This document shows, in pieces, positions 37,175 through 41,056 of a stretch of 41,056 nt of DNA; the first letter of the stretch is position 1, and every line of letters begins with the position of its first letter. This DNA is from Brevundimonas sp. AAP58 (GTDB taxonomy: Bacteria; Pseudomonadota; Alphaproteobacteria; Caulobacterales; Caulobacteraceae). A program made the translations under genes and the position numbers. The notes under the pieces are model-generated. The model was given only the letters and a program-made list of their open reading frames with translations, was not told where the DNA came from and ran no database searches. The DNA lies in the NCBI RefSeq assembly GCF_001295975.1, contig NZ_LJHU01000036.1:1-41056 (forward strand), written 5' to 3'.

Positions 37175-37951
37175 ATGGACACCTTCCTGCTGTTCCTGCT
37201 GGTGGGTGTCGTTGCCCAGACAGCCGACGGGGCCTTAGGCATGGCCTATGGGCTGATCGCCAACTCCGTGCTTCTGGCGCTGGGCGTCCCGCCCGCCACA
37301 GCATCAGCGAGTGTCCACGTCGCCAAACTCTTCACCGGCAGCGCCTCGGCCGCGTCCCATCTGTATCACCGCAACATCCTGTGGAGCCTGTTCTGGCCGC
37401 TCGCCATCGGGGGCGTTCTCGGGGGCGTCGTCGGAGCCTTCGTCCTAACCGGCGTGGACGGTGACGTCATCCGTCCTTTCATATTGGCCTATCTCTTCGC
37501 CATGGGGGTCTGGGTGCTGGCACGGGCCGCGCGTCAGTCCCGGACGCGCGAGCTGCCTCCACGTCTCAGCGGCCCGCTCGGCCTCGTCGGGGGCTTTCTG
37601 GACGCTATCGGCGGCGGGGGCTGGGGGCCGACCGTGACCTCGACGCTCGTCGGCGCGGGAGCGGAGCCCCGACATGCCATCGGCACGGTCAACACCTCCG
37701 AGTTGCTGGTGACCGCCGCCATCTCGGCTGCCTTTCTCGTCGCCCTTCTCACCGGTCGATGGGATGGAGGCGCGTTGCACGATCACGCCTGGGCCGTCGG
37801 AGGCCTGATCGTCGGAGGGCTGATCGCGGCCCCCTTCGCCGGCTGGATCACCAAACGCCTGCCGCAGCGGGTTCTGACCTATGCCGTGGGCACCCTACTG
37901 ATCCTGCTCGCAGCCTTCCAGGGCCTGCAGATAGCGGGCCTGTTCGCCTAG
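37175..37951 (+). CDS. TSUP family transporter (TauE/SafE)
   Basis: A 258-residue inner-membrane protein with seven to eight hydrophobic helices and the two-fold TauE/SafE repeat. The halves share the VGVVAQTADGALGMAYG-like and VGGFLDAIGGGGWGPTV motifs (the latter is the strong family signature), with helices following each. Members export sulfite, sulfoacetate or other organosulfur anions; the substrate here cannot be told. ATG 37175 has GTGGGGG upstream. Divergent from prfA and convergent with engB. Confidence 0.9.
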   Translation: MDTFLLFLLVGVVAQTADGALGMAYGLIANSVLLALGVPPATASASVHVAKLFTGSASAASHLYHRNILWSLFWPLAIGGVLGGVVGAFVLTGVDGDVIRPFILAYLFAMGVWVLARAARQSRTRELPPRLSGPLGLVGGFLDAIGGGGWGPTVTSTLVGAGAEPRHAIGTVNTSELLVTAAISAAFLVALLTGRWDGGALHDHAWAVGGLIVGGLIAAPFAGWITKRLPQRVLTYAVGTLLILLAAFQGLQIAGLFA

Positions 37952-37962
37952 GGCGGCCTGGT

Positions 37963-37988
37963 GGCGCGACCGCTCGTTGCCTGAGCGC
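37963..37988 (-). repeat. Shortened copy 5 of the dispersed hairpin repeat
   Basis: Read on the minus strand the 26 bp begin GCGCTCAGGCAACGAG and end CGGTCGCGCC. They match the 40-bp element if 14 bp, the whole inner stem-loop, are removed. CGCTC and GAGCG still pair. It begins directly after the engB stop codon. Confidence 0.5.
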
Positions 37989-38645
37989 CTAGAGCTCCAC
38001 GCCCGTCGTGCGCATGATCTCGGCCCGCAGCTCGGGCAAGCCAAGACCTTTCTCGGCCGAGGTCACGGCGACGGCCGGGAAGGCCGCCGGGCGCTTTGAG
38101 ATCGCCTTGAGCGTCGCCTCGCGGACGGTCTCGCGCTCATGGGCCTTGATCTTGTCGGCCTTGGTGAGGACGACCTGATAGCTGACGGCGGCCAAGTCCA
38201 GCGCGTCCAACGCCTCCGTATCCACCGCCTTGAGCCCATGGCGGCTGTCGATCAGCAGATAGACCCGCTTCAGCGTCACCCGGCCTCGCAGGTAGTCGCG
38301 GCCCAGGTTCTGGAACTGCCTCACCGTCGACTTGGATGCCTTGGCCCAGCCATAGCCCGGCAGGTCGACCAGCCGCAACTTGCCGTCCAGATCGAAGAAG
38401 TTGACCTCGCGCGTCCGGCCCGGCTCGTTGGACGCCCGCGCCAGCTTGTGCATGCCGACAAGGCCGTTGATCAGGCTCGACTTGCCGACGTTGGACCGGC
38501 CGGCAAACGCGATCTCGGGCAGATCCGGCTCTGGCAGCTGCTCGATCTTGGCGCACCCCATGACGAAGGTCGCGGGCCGGGCGAACAGCACCCGCGCGGT
38601 CTCGATCTCCTCGTCCGAATAGGTGCCGGTTTCGACCTCCGTCAC
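37989..38645 (-). CDS. engB: Ribosome biogenesis GTP-binding protein EngB/YihA
   Basis: A 218-residue essential GTPase needed for 50S ribosome assembly. The GTPase motifs are G1 GRSNVGKS at 49-56, G3 DLPGYGWA from 94, and G4 TKAD at 161-164. The N-terminal [21 protein letters not shown] and [14 protein letters not shown] are typical of the family. GTG 38645 is the start; it lacks a good ribosome binding site and touches the large palindrome upstream. The order yidC-engB is conserved in alphaproteobacteria. Confidence 0.94.
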   Translation of the reverse strand: MTEVETGTYSDEEIETARVLFARPATFVMGCAKIEQLPEPDLPEIAFAGRSNVGKSSLINGLVGMHKLARASNEPGRTREVNFFDLDGKLRLVDLPGYGWAKASKSTVRQFQNLGRDYLRGRVTLKRVYLLIDSRHGLKAVDTEALDALDLAAVSYQVVLTKADKIKAHERETVREATLKAISKRPAAFPAVAVTSAEKGLGLPELRAEIMRTTGVEL

Positions 38646-38647
38646 GC

Positions 38648-38696
38648 GCGCGCGATCCCGAAAAGTGGCCGCCGGTTTTCGGACCAGATCGCGCGC
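38648..38696. repeat. Large palindrome, alphaproteobacterial intergenic repeat type
   Basis: A 10-bp stem (GCGCGCGATC with GATCGCGCGC) continues into a 7-bp stem (CCGAAAA with TTTTCGG), with a 4-nt bulge ACCA and an 11-nt GC-rich loop. The minus strand reads TCCGAAAACCGG and CCACTTTTCGGGATC, the form of a repeat seen very widely in alphaproteobacterial genomes. It fills the gap between yidC and engB and may limit read-through from yidC. Confidence 0.7.
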
Positions 38697-38697
38697 A

Positions 38698-40521
38698 CTA
38701 GGCTGCCTTGTTTCTCAGCTTGGCGATGAAGTCGTCGATCGGGTTCTCGGCTCCGTAGCGGTTCATGATGAAGTACTGCTGGGCAATGGACAGCACGTTG
38801 TTCCAGGCCCAGTAGACCAGCAGACCCGCCGGGAACACCGCCATGATGAAGGTGAAGATCACCGGCATCCAGGCGAAGATCTGGCGCTGGACCGGATCGG
38901 GCATGGGCGGGTTCATGGCTTGCTGCAGCCACATGGTGAAGCCGTAGAAGATGGCCAGCACGCTGAGCGCCAGCGTGAAGCCACCGCCGGAGTTGGTGAG
39001 CAGTCCGCCCAGCAGAGGCAGGGAACCGGGGTCCCACGGGATCAGGCCGAACAGGGTCCAGATATTGGTCGGATCGGGTGCTGACAGGTCACGGATCCAG
39101 CCGAAGAAGGGCGCGTGCCGCATCTCGATGGTGACGAACAGCACCTTGTAGAGCGCGTAGAAGACCGGGATCTGCACCAGGATCGGCAGACAGCCCGCCA
39201 GCGGATTGACCTTCTCGCGCTGATAGAGCGCCATCGTCTCCTGCTGCTGCTTCTGCGGATCGTCTTTGAACTGCGCCTTGATCTTCTCCATCTGCGGCTG
39301 GAGCTTGCGCATCTTCGACAGGCTCTCGTAGCTCTTGTTCGCCAGCGGGAACATGATGAGCTTGATGGTCAGCGTCAGCAGCAGGATGGCCACGCCGAAG
39401 TTGCCCACCAGCCCTGCGAACCAGTGGACCAGCAGGAAGATCGGCCGCGTCAGGAAGAACAGGAAGCCCCAGTCGATCGCATAGACGAAGCGCGGCAGGC
39501 CCAGTTGTTCCTCATAGTCGGCGAGGATCTCGTTGCGCTTCGCGCCGGCGAAAAGGCGCTGCTCCTCGGTGATCTGGCGGCCGGGGTTGATCGTGCGGGG
39601 CTCGCCCAGCAGGCGTGCCTCGCGCATCTGCAGGCCGTTGGCGTCGCGCGCCACGAACTCGGCCTCGACCCTCTGGTCCTGACCGGGGATCAGGGCCGCC
39701 AGCCAGTACTTGTCGGTGATGCCGAGCCAGCCGCCGGTGGACTCGAACTCCTCGCGGGGCTTCTTGGTCCAGTCGCCATACTTCAACTGGGTGGTCGAGT
39801 AGCTGCCCGGCTCGCCAAAGGTTCCGATGCCGCCCTCATGCAGAATCTGGTTCTTGCCCAGCGTGTCGGGCACGCCCTGGCGCTCGATGCGGCCATAGGG
39901 GGCGATGACGATCGGCGTCGTGCCAAGGTTGGCGACCGTGTCGCGCAAGGTGAACAGGTAGTTCTCGTCCACCGACACCACGCGAGTGAAGCGCAGACCC
40001 TGGCCGTTGTCCCAGGTCAGGGTGACCGGCGTCGTCGGCGTCAGGGTGGAGCCGCTGGTCAGCCGCCACAGGGTGTTGGGGCCAGGCACGCCGCCGGCGA
40101 TGTTCTGACCGGTCCAGCCGAACTGGGCGAGGAAGGCGTGCTCCATCCCGGCGGGGCGGAACAGTTCGACCGGGGCCTCCTCGCCTTGAATTTCTTCATA
40201 CTCGGTCAGGAACAGGTCGTCGATCCGCCCGCCCTGAAGCGAAAGGGTTCCACGCATCTTGCCCGTCTGGATCGGCACGCGCGCGACCGTGCCCAACGCC
40301 TCGCGACGATTCTCGGTGAAGACGGCGGCGGACGGGGCAGGCGCTGCGCCGGGCACAGCCAGATCACCGCCGGCGTCGACCGTCTGCGACACCGCCGCGG
40401 CCTCGGCGGCGGCGCGCTGCTGTTCGGCTTGTGGTCCCAGGATGAAGATTTGGTACAGGATCAGGATCACCGCCGTCGCGACGACGAAGATCACCATGTT
40501 CCGCGTGTTCTCGTTCTTCAT
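38698..40521 (-). CDS. yidC: Membrane protein insertase YidC
   Basis: YidC inserts and folds inner-membrane proteins, alone or with SecYEG. The 607-residue protein has an N-terminal helix (about 9-28), a large periplasmic beta-sandwich domain (to about 350), and the conserved five-helix core with [19 protein letters not shown] in part, a charged hairpin ([26 protein letters not shown] in part), [20 protein letters not shown] (landmarks [15 protein letters not shown]) and the final FNNVLS-like [15 protein letters not shown]. Length is typical of Gram-negative YidC. It lies 5 bp after rnpA, so the two are co-transcribed. Confidence 0.97.
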   Translation of the reverse strand: MKNENTRNMVIFVVATAVILILYQIFILGPQAEQQRAAAEAAAVSQTVDAGGDLAVPGAAPAPSAAVFTENRREALGTVARVPIQTGKMRGTLSLQGGRIDDLFLTEYEEIQGEEAPVELFRPAGMEHAFLAQFGWTGQNIAGGVPGPNTLWRLTSGSTLTPTTPVTLTWDNGQGLRFTRVVSVDENYLFTLRDTVANLGTTPIVIAPYGRIERQGVPDTLGKNQILHEGGIGTFGEPGSYSTTQLKYGDWTKKPREEFESTGGWLGITDKYWLAALIPGQDQRVEAEFVARDANGLQMREARLLGEPRTINPGRQITEEQRLFAGAKRNEILADYEEQLGLPRFVYAIDWGFLFFLTRPIFLLVHWFAGLVGNFGVAILLLTLTIKLIMFPLANKSYESLSKMRKLQPQMEKIKAQFKDDPQKQQQETMALYQREKVNPLAGCLPILVQIPVFYALYKVLFVTIEMRHAPFFGWIRDLSAPDPTNIWTLFGLIPWDPGSLPLLGGLLTNSGGGFTLALSVLAIFYGFTMWLQQAMNPPMPDPVQRQIFAWMPVIFTFIMAVFPAGLLVYWAWNNVLSIAQQYFIMNRYGAENPIDDFIAKLRNKAA

Positions 40522-40526
40522 TCGGG

Positions 40527-40955
40527 TCAGGCGTCCTGGTCGGGCTTTGAGGCGAGCGGAGGTTCGGAAGTGGGAGCGGCCTGGCGCGAACGCGAGGGGT
40601 CCGGCGGGCCCGGCTGCGCCAGCCTTGTAAGGGCCGACGCCACATCGTCAAGCAGACGCTCCCAAGGCCGCTCGGCCGTGCCCTGGCGCGCGATCAACAC
40701 ATAGTCGGAACCCGGGACGCCGTGGATGGGCAACAGGGCGCGGGCGGCCTCGCGCAAGCGGCGCTTGGCGCGGTTTCTGACTACCGCCCCGCCGATCTTG
40801 CGGGTGGCGGTGAAGCCCACGCCGATGGCCGGATCCCCGTCGGCCCGGTCCAGACGCTGGATCAGCACCGCCCCTCGGGCCAATGAAACGCCTTTTGCGG
40901 CCGCCAGGAACTGGGGCCGCTTGGTCAGGCGTCGCAATTGGGAGGTGTGTTTCAT
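40527..40955 (-). CDS. rnpA: Ribonuclease P protein component
   Basis: RnpA is the protein subunit of RNase P, which trims the 5' leader from precursor tRNA. It shows the central RNR motif in RKIGGAVVRNRAKRRLREAAR (landmarks GGAVVRNRAKRRLREA), the N-terminal LTKRPQFLAA and YVLIARQGTAERPW. A Pro/Ser-rich C-terminal tail of about 30 residues goes beyond the fold. ATG 40955 was chosen; GTG 40961 would add two residues. rpmH, its usual upstream neighbour, is not in the remaining 95 bp. Confidence 0.94.
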   Translation of the reverse strand: MKHTSQLRRLTKRPQFLAAAKGVSLARGAVLIQRLDRADGDPAIGVGFTATRKIGGAVVRNRAKRRLREAARALLPIHGVPGSDYVLIARQGTAERPWERLLDDVASALTRLAQPGPPDPSRSRQAAPTSEPPLASKPDQDA

Positions 40956-41043
40956 CCTCACCCGTGCAGCGAAGCGGAACGGGGGAGGGGGACCATGCGG
41001 AGCATGGTGGAGGGGGCGGACGCGAGCACCGTGTCTGGGGTCG

Positions 41044-41056
41044 CCCCCCCCCCCCC
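41044..41056. other. Terminal run of 13 C, probable contig end
   Basis: The window ends in 13 consecutive C. Together with the missing rpmH this suggests an assembly edge rather than a biological feature. Confidence 0.6.

Overview
The window is about 41 kb of GC-rich, densely packed alphaproteobacterial chromosome. Almost every gene is housekeeping. The gene content and order (nadD-rsfS-rlmH-envC-ctpA; an F1-only atpHAGDC operon; sdhCDAB; rnpA-yidC-engB), the many secreted S9 peptidases, the PilZ protein and the palindromic intergenic repeats fit Caulobacterales, most likely Brevundimonas or a close relative. That assignment is inference from protein and gene-order resemblance; no rRNA or tRNA gene is present to confirm it. 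The right edge ends in a run of 13 C and looks like a contig end.

Layout from left to right. 1-6.7 kb, plus strand: NAD synthesis (nadD), ribosome silencing (rsfS), 23S rRNA methylation (rlmH), an EnvC-like amidase activator, CtpA protease, a divergent polysaccharide deacetylase and RppH. This is a cell-envelope and RNA-metabolism block. 6.8-12.6 kb, minus strand: two small membrane proteins (a Gdx/SugE-type SMR exporter and a YnfA-family protein), then the five F1 ATP synthase genes in the order atpH-A-G-D-C. 12.8-14.5 kb, plus strand: a TerC-family metal transporter overlapping a glutaminyl cyclase. 14.5-21.4 kb, minus strand: a secreted hypothetical protein, a DUF1223 thioredoxin-like protein, two tandem prolyl-oligopeptidase paralogues separated by a long inverted repeat, a PilZ protein and an adrenodoxin-type ferredoxin. 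21.5-22.1 kb, plus strand: a VapBC-type toxin-antitoxin pair. 22.1-25.6 kb, minus strand: succinate dehydrogenase sdhCDAB. 25.8-30.6 kb: a secreted hypothetical protein, a HIT protein, an EcsC protein, malate dehydrogenase, a YbjN-like protein and ZapE. 30.7-32.7 kb, plus strand: asd and rarD. 32.7-35.1 kb, minus strand: a serine hydrolase and an HI0933-type flavoprotein. 35.2-41 kb: a Gre-family factor, a small basic protein, prfA, a TSUP transporter, engB, yidC and rnpA.

Succinate dehydrogenase, malate dehydrogenase and F1 ATPase make the window rich in central energy metabolism. RppH, RsfS, RlmH, PrfA, Gre and RnpA form a second theme of RNA and translation. YidC and EngB serve membrane insertion and ribosome assembly. 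Gene overlaps of 1-4 bp are common (rlmH/envC, terC/cyclase, sdhA/D, sdhD/C, atpD/C, vapB/C), which suggests translational coupling.

No defence island, prophage, IS element or CRISPR array is visible. The least expected signal is a family of short intergenic elements of 40 bp: four full-length copies and one internally deleted copy. Their central stem changes sequence between copies while mostly keeping its pairing. Two copies end exactly 19 nt before a start codon. This is the best candidate for something undescribed. Other points are an acidic N-terminal extension of RsfS that would need a CTG start, a Gre factor without the usual acidic tip, an epsilon subunit lacking its C-terminal domain, and an Ala/Pro/Lys-rich extension on AtpD.
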